Shown in pieces: positions 53,423-63,465 of a stretch of 64,000 nt of DNA; within the stretch, counting starts at the first letter, position 1; every line of letters begins with the position of its first letter. The notes under the pieces were generated by a model. The model had not been told where the DNA came from and searched no databases. It was given only the letters and a program-made list of their open reading frames with translations. The stretch spans positions 25,716 to 89,715 of the forward strand of contig JABHYO010000187.1 in the NCBI GenBank assembly GCA_018656865.1, read 5' to 3'. The translations under genes were made by a program, and so were the position numbers. The DNA is from Gammaproteobacteria bacterium (GTDB lineage: Bacteria > Pseudomonadota > Gammaproteobacteria > Pseudomonadales > Azotimanducaceae).

Positions 53423-54472
53423 ATGTCAGACTCCAAACCGACAAAACAAGAGACCGAACAGGCGGATTTCTTTCTGCCTGATCTTTGCCAGGCCCAGAGT
53501 ATATTGTTCCTCGTGCTGATAGCGGAGCTGCTGGTATTGGTGCAGGTACTGTATGCGTCATCGTTTTTTGCCTTTGACTGGATTGCCCTGGGACTAACTT
53601 CGCTGTTTGTGCAGTGGCTGGTTCTCATTTCCGCGGCCCTTTTATGTAACATCCGACCTTGGTTGATGAAGATGAGCGTGGCGCGCGCGACTATTGTTGC
53701 CTATGTCCTCATCTTATTTATCACTTTGACCTTCAGTGTGATTGCGGAATTTCTACTCTATGGTTATGAGCTGACTACAAAAGGCTGGGGTAGAATTCTG
53801 CGAAATCTGGTGGTCGCGGTGATTATGACGGGCATCGCATTTCGATACTTTTTTCTCAGCCACCAGCTAAGAATCCAGGAGCAGGCAGAACTGACCTCAA
53901 GGATTCAGGCACTGCAGTCCAGAATACGCCCCCACTTCCTGTTTAATTCCATGAACATCATTGCCAGTCTGATCGCCATCGATCCGGATCTGGCAGAAGA
54001 AGTTGTCGAAGATCTGTCCGTGCTGTTCAGAGCAAGTCTGGACGAAGCGACCGGCGAGCCTGTGCGTCTCGATGAGGAAATTAGCCTCTGTGAGAAGTAT
54101 CTCCACATCGAGTCATTGCGTCTGGATGATCGTCTCGAGGTGGAGTGGCAGGTTGACGTGGATACCACCGCCACCAGAATTCCCTTGTTGACCCTGCAGC
54201 CTTTGCTGGAAAACGCTGTCTATCATGGTATCCAGCCACTGCCTGAAGGCGGGCTAGTGACGGTAGGGCTAAAGTCCAGGGGGGATCTGGTCGAAATTAC
54301 CATTACAAACCCGGTTTCGGACAAAGAACAACGACATGAACGCGGGAATCGCATGGCCCTTGAAAACATCCGCAATCGTATGTCCGCGGTATATGGGCCT
54401 GATGCCAGCCTGACCACAGAACAGACTGATCAGCACTTCGTCACCAGGCTTTTGTACCCAGGGACCTCCTGA
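53423..54472 (+). CDS. algZ: LytS/AlgZ(FimS)-type sensor histidine kinase
   Basis: Multi-TM N-terminus, LQSRIRPHFLFNSMNIIASLIAIDPDLAEEVVEDLSVLFRASL, LQPLLENAVYHGIQPL; argH-algZ-algR-hemC synteny. Confidence 0.92.
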   Translation: MSDSKPTKQETEQADFFLPDLCQAQSILFLVLIAELLVLVQVLYASSFFAFDWIALGLTSLFVQWLVLISAALLCNIRPWLMKMSVARATIVAYVLILFITLTFSVIAEFLLYGYELTTKGWGRILRNLVVAVIMTGIAFRYFFLSHQLRIQEQAELTSRIQALQSRIRPHFLFNSMNIIASLIAIDPDLAEEVVEDLSVLFRASLDEATGEPVRLDEEISLCEKYLHIESLRLDDRLEVEWQVDVDTTATRIPLLTLQPLLENAVYHGIQPLPEGGLVTVGLKSRGDLVEITITNPVSDKEQRHERGNRMALENIRNRMSAVYGPDASLTTEQTDQHFVTRLLYPGTS

Positions 54473-54671
54473 ATCTTCCTAATTCCACCTTTTTTTGCCA
54501 AAAGTGTGCACTACGTCGCAGTTTTCTTGCCGAAAACGAGTAATTTGAACCACATGGCGGAACTGCCGCTGGCAGAAATGCAGCAGGTAGGGAGTCGCCG
54601 GAGATGGTTTAGTGAGTTGGATGTTTTTCGTGAGAGAAACACGTACAGGGATACTAGAGAGGTAAATGCAG

Positions 54672-55412
54672 ATGAGAGTCTTGGTCGTTGATGATGAGAA
54701 GCTCGCAAGGGAAAGACTGATCCGTATGGTAGATACCTTCGATGGGTACGAGGTTGCGGGAGTTGCTGACTCGGGTGAGGAAGCGGTTCGACAGGCAATC
54801 AAAGTTGAGCCCGATATCGTCCTGCTGGATATCAGGATGCCGGGAATGGATGGAATGGAGGCCGGGAAACAGCTATCGACTCTGGCTACGCCACCGGCCG
54901 TTATTTACTGTACCGCGTTCGGTGAACATGCGATTGAAGCCTTTGAGGTTAATGCGACGGCATATTTAATGAAACCGGTTAGACGCGAAGCCCTGAACGA
55001 GGCGCTTGGTAGTGCAGCGAGAGTGAACAAGGTTCAGATGGAAGCCATGCTTGGCAAAGATGAATTGCCTAAGGCGAGATCAAGGACGCATATCAGCGCC
55101 AAGACGCGACGTGGCATTGAGCTGATACCGCTGACTGAAGTAAAGTTTTTTCAGGCGGACCATAAATATGTGACTGTGCGCCATGAAGGCGGCGAAGTGC
55201 TGATTGATGACACTTTGCGTGATCTCGAGTGTGAATTTGGTGACAGGGTTGTTCGGATTCATCGAAACGCGCTGATCATGATGGACCACCTTGAGGGGCT
55301 TGAGCGGGACCCGTCTGGTCACTATCAGGTGAGGATGCGCGGCGTTGAGGAACGTCTGGATGTGAGTCGCCGCCATGTATCAGGACTACGCCGACTGGTG
55401 CAAAGCCTGTAA
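54672..55412 (+). CDS. algR: LytTR response regulator AlgR
   Basis: MRVLVVDDEKLARERLIRMV receiver, VLLDIRMPGMDG, LytTR domain VKFFQADHKYVTVRHEGGEVLIDDTLRDLE. Confidence 0.94.
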   Translation: MRVLVVDDEKLARERLIRMVDTFDGYEVAGVADSGEEAVRQAIKVEPDIVLLDIRMPGMDGMEAGKQLSTLATPPAVIYCTAFGEHAIEAFEVNATAYLMKPVRREALNEALGSAARVNKVQMEAMLGKDELPKARSRTHISAKTRRGIELIPLTEVKFFQADHKYVTVRHEGGEVLIDDTLRDLECEFGDRVVRIHRNALIMMDHLEGLERDPSGHYQVRMRGVEERLDVSRRHVSGLRRLVQSL

Positions 55413-55576
55413 TTAATAGCCCTTCAGTGAGGCAGGCGCGTTACCGGACTCAACAGTACCCCGGCCACGGTACTTTCTGGTGGCGCTAGTGGAATCCTGT
55501 GCCCTGTTGTAAAAACTTCGGTTGTCATTCGCTGCCAATCTTCTTAATGTTGCCTCAAATTCTGGTCGATCGTTCC

Positions 55577-56488
55577 ATGAAAACATTACGTATTGCTACG
55601 CGTCAGAGTGCATTAGCGCTGTGGCAGGCCAATCATGTCAAAGGTTTGCTGGAGACACACCATCACGAACTGAATTGTGAGATCGTCGGCATGACGACAG
55701 AAGGAGACCGAAACAAGGTGTCGCCACTTAGCCAGATGGGTGGAAAGGGAGTTTTTGTCAAGGAGTTGGAGTCAGCTCTTCTCGAGGGTGGAGCCGATAT
55801 TGCGGTTCATTCGATGAAAGATATGCCAGGCGAACTACCGGAAGGTCTCGAGATAGCCGCTATCGTCGAGCGTGCCAGTCCGAAAGATGCCTTTGTCGCC
55901 AATACTTTTGACAGCCTGGCGCATCTACCGAGTGGCGCCACAGTGGGGTCGAGCAGTCTAAGACGGGTGCTGCAGATTCGGGAGGCATATCCCAGCCTGG
56001 ACTTCAGGGAGCTGCGCGGCAATGTCGATACAAGATTAAGAAAGCTCGATGAGGGTCAATACGATGCCATCATCCTCGCCGTTGCCGGACTTGAGAGACT
56101 CGGTCTTGGTGAACGCGTTACTTCTGAAGTGCCGACGGATGTTTGTATTCCGGCGGCGGGACAGGGCGCTGTTGGTATTGAGTGTCGGCAGGACGATGTA
56201 TCAATCAGGGAACTGTTGGCATCTATCAATCATGAGGCGACTTCTGTTTGTGTCAGTGCTGAGCGTCGTGTCACCCTGGCCCTCGGTGCCACCTGCAATC
56301 TTCCAATCGCGGTTTTTGCCAATGTCACCGGTGCGGAGATAGAGATCAGTTCCTTCGTATCCAATCCAGCTGGAGACAGTGTAATTCGAGAACGTATCTC
56401 CGGGCCCGAAATCGAGTCAGGTCTGCTTGCGGCAGAACTGGGAGATCGCCTGCTTGGCCGCGGTGCTGATCGACTAATCGCGCAGTAG
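55577..56488 (+). CDS. hemC: Hydroxymethylbilane synthase
   Basis: MKTLRIATRQSALALWQANHVK, MGGKGVFVKELE, AVHSMKDMPGELPEGL, GSSSLRR. ORF track starts at 55499; ATG at 55577 is canonical. Confidence 0.97.
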   Translation: MKTLRIATRQSALALWQANHVKGLLETHHHELNCEIVGMTTEGDRNKVSPLSQMGGKGVFVKELESALLEGGADIAVHSMKDMPGELPEGLEIAAIVERASPKDAFVANTFDSLAHLPSGATVGSSSLRRVLQIREAYPSLDFRELRGNVDTRLRKLDEGQYDAIILAVAGLERLGLGERVTSEVPTDVCIPAAGQGAVGIECRQDDVSIRELLASINHEATSVCVSAERRVTLALGATCNLPIAVFANVTGAEIEISSFVSNPAGDSVIRERISGPEIESGLLAAELGDRLLGRGADRLIAQ

Positions 56489-56491
56489 TTC

Positions 56492-57208
56492 ATGGCAACG
56501 CCGGTACTGCTGACGCGACCCGAGGGTGAAAATGAGGAGATAGCCACCAGGCTGCGCCAAAGTGGCCTGAAAGTTATTCTGCGCCCCCTTTTAGAACTGT
56601 CAGAACGCCCCGCTACTTCTGAAGATAAAACCAAAGCCATGAATATCGACCTTCAGGATGCGGTCATATTTGTCAGCAAGAGTGCAGTAAGGTTTGCGAT
56701 CCCATTGCTGGAAAGTTATTGGCCTCAGTGGCCTGTTGCGCCAGCATGGTTTGCCGTAGGCAGTGGAACTGCTGCTGCGCTGTCGACTTTTGATATCGGA
56801 GCACTTTATCCGGAAGTGGCCGGTAGTGAGGGACTGCTTGATTTGCCGCAATTTGCCGATGTCTTCGGGAAGAAAGTGCTGATCGTCCGGGGTGTTGGCG
56901 GTCGTCAATTACTGGCGGAGGAATTGGTCAGGCGAGGAGCTAGCGTAGCGTACTGGGAGGTATATGAGCGCAAGCAGCTGACCTATGAGAACTGGATGGA
57001 TCTACCGGCGCAATCCATCGTGGTGGCGACCAGTGTCGAGGCGTTGGAAAGCCTGGCTCATCAGCTCGGTGATCAGGTAAGGGATCTGCGACTTGTGGTG
57101 GTCTCAAAGCGCATCGCAGATAAGGCCGATGGCTTCGCCAGTGTCACAATTGCCGGTGGAGCTTCTGATCAGGCTCTGTATGATGCGATTGTTGAACTGT
57201 CACAATAA
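56492..57208 (+). CDS. hemD: Uroporphyrinogen-III synthase
   Basis: VLLTRPEGENEEIATRLRQSG, AVIFVSKSAVRFAIPLL, ILIVRGVGGRQLLAEEL-type motif; after hemC. Confidence 0.93.
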   Translation: MATPVLLTRPEGENEEIATRLRQSGLKVILRPLLELSERPATSEDKTKAMNIDLQDAVIFVSKSAVRFAIPLLESYWPQWPVAPAWFAVGSGTAAALSTFDIGALYPEVAGSEGLLDLPQFADVFGKKVLIVRGVGGRQLLAEELVRRGASVAYWEVYERKQLTYENWMDLPAQSIVVATSVEALESLAHQLGDQVRDLRLVVVSKRIADKADGFASVTIAGGASDQALYDAIVELSQ

Positions 57209-57216
57209 CTTCCGCT

Positions 57217-58308
57217 ATGAGTGAAATCACAGACAAGCCCGCCGACGACAAACTGGACGAGGCTTTCGAGAAGTTGGAAAAGAACCAGGCGCAGCCATCG
57301 TCGAGTGGTTTTGGCGGCACGCTTGCTATATTCCTGTCCTTGATAGCAGTCGGTATCGCCACCTATCCTGCTTATGAACTCTATCGTCAGGGAGTGACGG
57401 AAAACGAAAACCCATTGCAGGGTGAAGTTGACAGATTGCGGCGGGACTATTCGAAAAGTCTGAGCCGGATCGATGGGTTGGAAGCACGTCTTGGAGAATC
57501 GGACGAGATCGCGACAACTGTTCGAGAGGAGATGGCGGCACTATCCGAGCACACCAACGCAGACCTTGAAATGTTGCGCCGCAGGGTAGGTACGAGCTCA
57601 GAAGACTGGCTTTTTGCCGAAGTAGAGTATCTGGTTCGAATGGCGAATCAGCGAGTGCTGATGGAGAAGGATTCAGCATCTGCTCTTAAACTGCTTTCCT
57701 CTGCCGACCGGATTGTCGGGGAAGCGGAAGGCTTGACCGCACACACGCTGAGACAGGCGTTGGCAGCCGATATAGCGGCATTGAAGGCCGTTGATTCACC
57801 AGATATCCAGGGTATCTACCTGGAGCTGTCTGCATTGATCGGGCAGGTCGATGGTTTGAAGAGAAGCCTGCCTAGTTTTACGGTAGAGGTGAGTGGAACA
57901 GAGACCGTCGCAGATGGTGGTTCTATCCTGGACCGCATCGCTGCCCAGGTCTCTGGTGCTGGTTCAAGACTGGGCCATCTTGTTGACTTCCGTCGGCGAG
58001 ATGAAGAGATCAAACCGATACTACCGCCGGACCAGGCTTACTATGTGAGGCAGAATCTTGTACTGAAGCTGCAGATTGCGCAGATGGCGTTGCTGGAGTC
58101 AGAAGTAGAAGCATTCAGCGTTGCCGTGTCAGAAGCTCGCGCCTGGTTGAAGACCCACTTCGATACTGATGCCTCTTCTACGGCGATGGAAGAAGCGCTG
58201 ACTCGTCTGGAGAAAACACCGGTCGGTCTTGAACTGCCTGATATTTCCGGTTCGCTCAATGCTGCGCGAGACATGCTTGCCGATTTTCACAGGAGTCCTT
58301 CCGATTGA
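57217..58308 (+). CDS. hemX: HemX family protein
   Basis: Single N-terminal TM, EVEYLVRMANQRVLMEKDSASALKLLSSADRI, QNLVLKLQIAQMALL; hemCDXY order. Confidence 0.9.
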   Translation: MSEITDKPADDKLDEAFEKLEKNQAQPSSSGFGGTLAIFLSLIAVGIATYPAYELYRQGVTENENPLQGEVDRLRRDYSKSLSRIDGLEARLGESDEIATTVREEMAALSEHTNADLEMLRRRVGTSSEDWLFAEVEYLVRMANQRVLMEKDSASALKLLSSADRIVGEAEGLTAHTLRQALAADIAALKAVDSPDIQGIYLELSALIGQVDGLKRSLPSFTVEVSGTETVADGGSILDRIAAQVSGAGSRLGHLVDFRRRDEEIKPILPPDQAYYVRQNLVLKLQIAQMALLESEVEAFSVAVSEARAWLKTHFDTDASSTAMEEALTRLEKTPVGLELPDISGSLNAARDMLADFHRSPSD

Positions 58309-59462
58309 ACCGGTCACTTCTGCTTCTCCTGGTTATTGTCGTACTCGCTGGATACCTGGGTACACTCATTGCCAGGGATCCGGGATATGTCCTGATTGCC
58401 TACGGCGACTATTCCATGCAGACAAGCCTTTGGGTGATGCTCGGTATTGTTCTCGCCGGTAGCCTCTTGTTTTATGCCCTGCTTCGAATCACCGGCATTG
58501 TGCGCAAGGCGCCTGAAGCTTATCGGGGTTGGCGCGGGCATCAGCAAACTCAGCGAGCCAGCGATCTGACTATCAAGGGTATGCGACTGCTGGCAGAAGG
58601 AGAGTACCAGCGGGCCAGGAAGTTTCTGGACAGTGGTGCCCGTAACAATGAGGCAAAGGCAATAAACTACCTTGCGGCGGCGAGGGCCGCTGACGACATG
58701 GACGACCGTGAAGGTCGGGAGTCCTACCTGCGCCTTGCTGAGGAGACTGACAAAAGCCTGGCGAGGGCAAGATCTGTGGTTGCAGCTGAACTGGCGCTGG
58801 ATCGAAATGAACCGGAAGTTGCCCTCCGGGTATTGAAGGATATCAAATCGAATCACTATATCTCGCAACTCAAAGCGCGGGCATTGCGTCAATCCTCGGA
58901 CTGGAAGGAGATGCTTGCGGCGCTCCCAGATCTAAAAAAAACGGATACGACACTCGCACTCGATATTGAACGAGAAGCAGTTGAACTGGGTTTCACCTCC
59001 TCAGAGCTTGACGATGAAGCACGACACAATCTGTTTCGATCGATGTCGGTACCTCTGAAGAAGGATCCGGCATACATTGCTATGTATGTTTGGAGTCTCG
59101 AAGACAAGGACGTGGTGGAACCTGTACTCAGAACAGCCATAAAAAAAGCCTGGCAACCGGCACTCGTCGCACTCTACGGTGAACTTGGTGAAAATACGCA
59201 GCAGATGCGGCTGAAAGTCGCTGAAGGCTGGCAGAAGCAGCACAGTGCCGATGCGGCGCTGCAGTACTGCCTCGGCAGTATCTATGAGCAGGGGGGCGAG
59301 ATGAGCCTTGCCCGTGAGTGCTACGCCCGTAGCGTGGAACTGGGGTCGCTACCGCAAGCCAGTCGTAAGCTGGGTGAACTGTTGGCGGCTGAGGGCCAGT
59401 ATGAGCGGAGTGTTGAGCAGCTTAAGCTAGCGATGAAGGGCCAGAGTAAAGCGGCAGAGTAA
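58305..59462 (+). CDS. hemY: HemY family TPR protein
   Basis: Two N-terminal TMs, GDYSMQTSLWVMLGIVLAGSLLFYALLRI, RASDLTIKGMRLLAEGEYQRARKFL. Confidence 0.91.
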   Translation: MNRSLLLLLVIVVLAGYLGTLIARDPGYVLIAYGDYSMQTSLWVMLGIVLAGSLLFYALLRITGIVRKAPEAYRGWRGHQQTQRASDLTIKGMRLLAEGEYQRARKFLDSGARNNEAKAINYLAAARAADDMDDREGRESYLRLAEETDKSLARARSVVAAELALDRNEPEVALRVLKDIKSNHYISQLKARALRQSSDWKEMLAALPDLKKTDTTLALDIEREAVELGFTSSELDDEARHNLFRSMSVPLKKDPAYIAMYVWSLEDKDVVEPVLRTAIKKAWQPALVALYGELGENTQQMRLKVAEGWQKQHSADAALQYCLGSIYEQGGEMSLARECYARSVELGSLPQASRKLGELLAAEGQYERSVEQLKLAMKGQSKAAE

Positions 59463-59486
59463 ACTGCCCTACTCTGACCCGCGGTG

Positions 59487-60746
59487 CTAACTGCGCTTCA
59501 TCGATGAAAAGAATTCCTCATTGGTATCGGACTTCTTCATACGCTCCAGCAGGAACTCAATGGCTGCCAGGTCGTCCATCTCATGCAGGATCTTTCTCAG
59601 AATCCAGACTTTCTGCAATTCGTCCTCCGACATCAGCAGATCTTCTCGTCTTGTACCAGAACGTCTGATATTGATGGCAGGATAGACACGCTTCTCTGCG
59701 ATCTTCCGTTCAAGGTGCAGTTCCATGTTGCCGGTACCCTTGAATTCCTCGTAAATAACCTCGTCCATTTTCGAGCCGGTGTCGATGAGACAGGTGGCGA
59801 TGATCGTCAGACTACCGCCTTCCTCGATATTTCGGGCAGCGCCAAAGAAGCGCTTTGGACGCTCAAGTGCGTGCGCGTCGACACCACCGGTAAGCACTTT
59901 GCCTGAAGCAGGAATAACCGTGTTGTAGGCGCGGGCGAGGCGGGTGATGGAATCCAGGAGAATGATGACATTGGTCTTGTGCTCGACCAGGCGCTTGGCC
60001 TTTTCGATAACCATTTCACTCACCTGCACGTGCCGTGAAGGTGGCTCATCGAAGGTGCTGGCAACAACTTCGCCACGCACAGAACGCTGCATCTCTGTGA
60101 CTTCTTCCGGTCGCTCGTCGATGAGTAGAACAATCAGATGACATTCCGGATTGTTGCGCACGATGGACTGGGCGATATTCTGCAGAATCAGCGTTTTACC
60201 GGCCTTTGGTGGCGAGACAATCAATCCCCGCTGTCCCTTGCCAATTGGGGAAGTCAGATCGATGATCCTGGAGGTCAGATCTTCTGTGCTGCCATTGCCA
60301 GCTTCCAGGGCCAATGCCTCGTCCGGGAAGAGCGGTGTTAGGTTTTCAAAGAGAATCTTATTCTTGCTTTCACCTGGGTCGGTGAAATTGATCTGATCAA
60401 CTTTCAACAGAGCGAAGTAGCGTTCGCTGTCCTTTGGCGGACGAATCTTGCCGGAGACGGTATCACCGGTACGCAGATTAAATCGACGGATCTGACTGGG
60501 TGAAACGTAGATGTCGTCAGGACCAGCCAGGTAAGAAGAGTCCGGCGATCGTAGAAAGCCGAATCCGTCCTGGAGGATTTCCAGTGTGCCATCGCCATAG
60601 ATGGCCTCGCCGCCTTTGGCGTGTTTACGTAGGACGCTGGCGATGATCTCCTGTTTTCGGGATCTGCCCAGGTTGTCCATGCCCATTTCGTGAGCGATTT
60701 CGAGCAGTTCTGGGATAGGTTTAGTTTTGAGGTCGGTTAAGTTCAT
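59487..60746 (-). CDS. rho: Transcription termination factor Rho
   Basis: [87 protein letters not shown]. Confidence 0.99.
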   Translation of the reverse strand: MNLTDLKTKPIPELLEIAHEMGMDNLGRSRKQEIIASVLRKHAKGGEAIYGDGTLEILQDGFGFLRSPDSSYLAGPDDIYVSPSQIRRFNLRTGDTVSGKIRPPKDSERYFALLKVDQINFTDPGESKNKILFENLTPLFPDEALALEAGNGSTEDLTSRIIDLTSPIGKGQRGLIVSPPKAGKTLILQNIAQSIVRNNPECHLIVLLIDERPEEVTEMQRSVRGEVVASTFDEPPSRHVQVSEMVIEKAKRLVEHKTNVIILLDSITRLARAYNTVIPASGKVLTGGVDAHALERPKRFFGAARNIEEGGSLTIIATCLIDTGSKMDEVIYEEFKGTGNMELHLERKIAEKRVYPAINIRRSGTRREDLLMSEDELQKVWILRKILHEMDDLAAIEFLLERMKKSDTNEEFFSSMKRS

Positions 60747-60942
60747 AGATTCACTTGTGTTTTTGGGGAGAGCCCCGGTCGCGAGAACGCGTAGGTTGTC
60801 AGAGGTTTATTGGAAAAAGTTGTTCTGGTTAAAAATGATTTGTGGAATTAGTTACTGGGGAGAGCCGGATGAGATCAGTAGACACGGGGTCTGCCGCTAT
60901 CTGGGGAAACAAAATGATATGTTTTGCTAACGATGTCAACTA

Positions 60943-61194
60943 TTTTTTGTAGACGTCTACAAAACCAATTACCCCGAGCTGGTTTTTCAGGTCCCGTTGA
61001 GAGTGAGCCAGGTATTCACTGAAGGCTCTTTCGTAGACGTCCACTTGGCTGTTCATCCCCTGTTCGATCTTCAGTTCCCATTGCGAGTGAGCCAAGTATC
61101 GCTGAAGGCTCTCATCACAATCAGCTGAAGGCTCTCTTCGCAATCAGCTGAAGGCTCTCTTGCCACAAACAGCTGAAGGCTCTCGTCACAATCA
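60943..61194 (-). repeat. 83-nt repeat family, locus 2 (2 full units plus four 23-25-nt subrepeats)
   Basis: Full units 60943-61025 and 61026-61108; subrepeats GCTGAAGGCTCTC...CA at 61101-61123, 61124-61146, 61147-61171, 61172-61194. The last ends on the trxA stop codon. Confidence 0.95.
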
Positions 61195-61515
61195 GATGTT
61201 GGAGTCGAGGAAGGCGGTTAATTGTGACTTGGACAAGGCGCCAACCTTGGTAGCCTCAACAGCACCATTCTTGAATAACATCAGGGTTGGGATACCGCGA
61301 ATTCCATACTTGGGTGGAGTTGCCTCATTCGCATCGATGTCCAATTTACAGACTTTCATCTTGCCATCGTACTCACTGGCGATTTCTTCCAGCACTGGCG
61401 CAATAACCTTACAGGGACCGCACCATTCCGCCCAATAGTCTACCAGGACGGGAATATCTGAATTCAGTACTTCGGACTCGAAGGAGTCGTCAGACACGTG
61501 CTCAATGTCTGTCAT
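61192..61515 (-). CDS. trxA: Thioredoxin 1
   Basis: [55 protein letters not shown]. Confidence 0.98.
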   Translation of the reverse strand: MTDIEHVSDDSFESEVLNSDIPVLVDYWAEWCGPCKVIAPVLEEIASEYDGKMKVCKLDIDANEATPPKYGIRGIPTLMLFKNGAVEATKVGALSKSQLTAFLDSNI

Positions 61516-61568
61516 TCTTGCTTTCTCCGCTTTAAAAAATGGGATGATTCTGAGGACGTAATCCTAAG

Positions 61569-61758
61569 CTTTTTTATGGACGTCTACCAGACCATTCACC
61601 CCGAGTTGGTTCTTCAGGTCCCGTTGAGAGTGAGCCAAGTATTGCTGAAGGCTCTCTATAAGTAACGCTGAAGGCTCTTTTATGGACGTCTACCAGACCG
61701 TTCACCCCGTGTACGATCTTCGGGTCCCAGTTAGACTGAATCGGGCCCTCGTCGAGGG
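61569..61758 (-). repeat. 83-nt repeat family, locus 3 (2 full units separated by one 23-nt unit)
   Basis: Units 61569-61651 (83 nt) and 61675-61758 (84 nt) with a 23-nt unit CTCTCTATAAGTAACGCTGAAGG at 61652-61674; abuts the hemB stop. Confidence 0.95.
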
Positions 61759-61759
61759 C

Positions 61760-62758
<999 letters not shown>

Positions 62759-62833
62759 CTAACCTCGAGCATTTGGTCCGGGAAGTTGACCCGCGAGACC
62801 CTAAAGGGTCTGAAGCAGATTGGCAATATGAAA

Positions 62834-62884
62834 TGACAAAATGTCAGTTAGCCAGTAGACTCAAATGAAACTGACAATTTGTCA
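62834..62884. promoter_or_regulatory. Paired palindromic operator in the hemB-tetR divergent region
   Basis: TGACAAAATGTCA (62834-62846) and TGACAATTTGTCA (62872-62884), centres 38 bp apart, ending 5 bp before the tetR ATG. Confidence 0.75.
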
Positions 62885-62889
62885 TTCTT

Positions 62890-63465
62890 ATGTCCGAACA
62901 ACTGATTTCCCGTGTCGAGGGTACAACGCTATCCAGGCTGCGACGGGCAGCAAAGCTCTTATTCGTGGAGAGGGGCTACCATGAGACCCGTCCGCAGGAT
63001 ATTGCGCGAGAGGCCGGAGTAGCCAGTGGCACCTTCTACCTTCATTTTGCTGACAAGCAGCAGGCCTTTCTTGATTTTGCGGAGCAGGCCCAGAATGAAT
63101 TGCTCTCAATGATGGGTGAGCGACTACGGTCGGTTGAGGGTCGGCGCGAACGCTGGCAGGTGACTTGTGCAGCACTGCTCGATTTCGGCGATGTAAATCC
63201 GGGCCTGCTTCAGGCAGCGTTTATCGATCCTGTTTTTATGGCGCCACAGGATGCGAATGCCTGGCAGGTGTATGACCGCTTGGGTCATATGGTGCGCTTA
63301 GCACTGGAGGAAGAACACACGGACTTCGACTGCGAACTGATCAGCCACGGTCTCTGTGGATTTCTGAGGCACGCCATGATTTATGCGGGCAGGAGGGATC
63401 TTGATCGAGAGAAGATGATCAGGGACCTGGGCAACTTTATCGAAAGAGGATTACGAGTCGGATGA
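62890..63465 (+). CDS. TetR/AcrR family transcriptional regulator
   Basis: AAKLLFVERGYHETRPQDIAREAGVASGTFYLHFADKQQAFLDFAE (TetR HTH). Confidence 0.94.
   Translation: MSEQLISRVEGTTLSRLRRAAKLLFVERGYHETRPQDIAREAGVASGTFYLHFADKQQAFLDFAEQAQNELLSMMGERLRSVEGRRERWQVTCAALLDFGDVNPGLLQAAFIDPVFMAPQDANAWQVYDRLGHMVRLALEEEHTDFDCELISHGLCGFLRHAMIYAGRRDLDREKMIRDLGNFIERGLRVG

Noticed and set aside
54506-54691. 61-aa ORF in the algZ-algR spacer
   Set aside because: Overlaps the algR start and reads through what is probably the algR promoter/5' UTR; no homology recognised.
60940-61143. 67-aa minus-strand ORF (MRREPSADCDESLQRYLAHSQWELKIEQGMNSQVDVYERAFSEYLAHSQRDLKNQLGVIGFVDVYKK), with an internally repeated peptide
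   Set aside because: It is the translation of two 83-nt repeat units that happen to stay in frame because of a 1-nt indel. At the coxC and hemB loci the same units fall out of frame or hit stops, the unit is not a multiple of 3, and the start is a TTG. A coding role is not supported, though Ribo-seq would settle it.
61101-61194. Possible CRISPR-like array beside trxA
   Set aside because: Short 23-25-nt units are directly tandem with no unique spacers and no cas genes; they are microrepeats of the 83-nt family.
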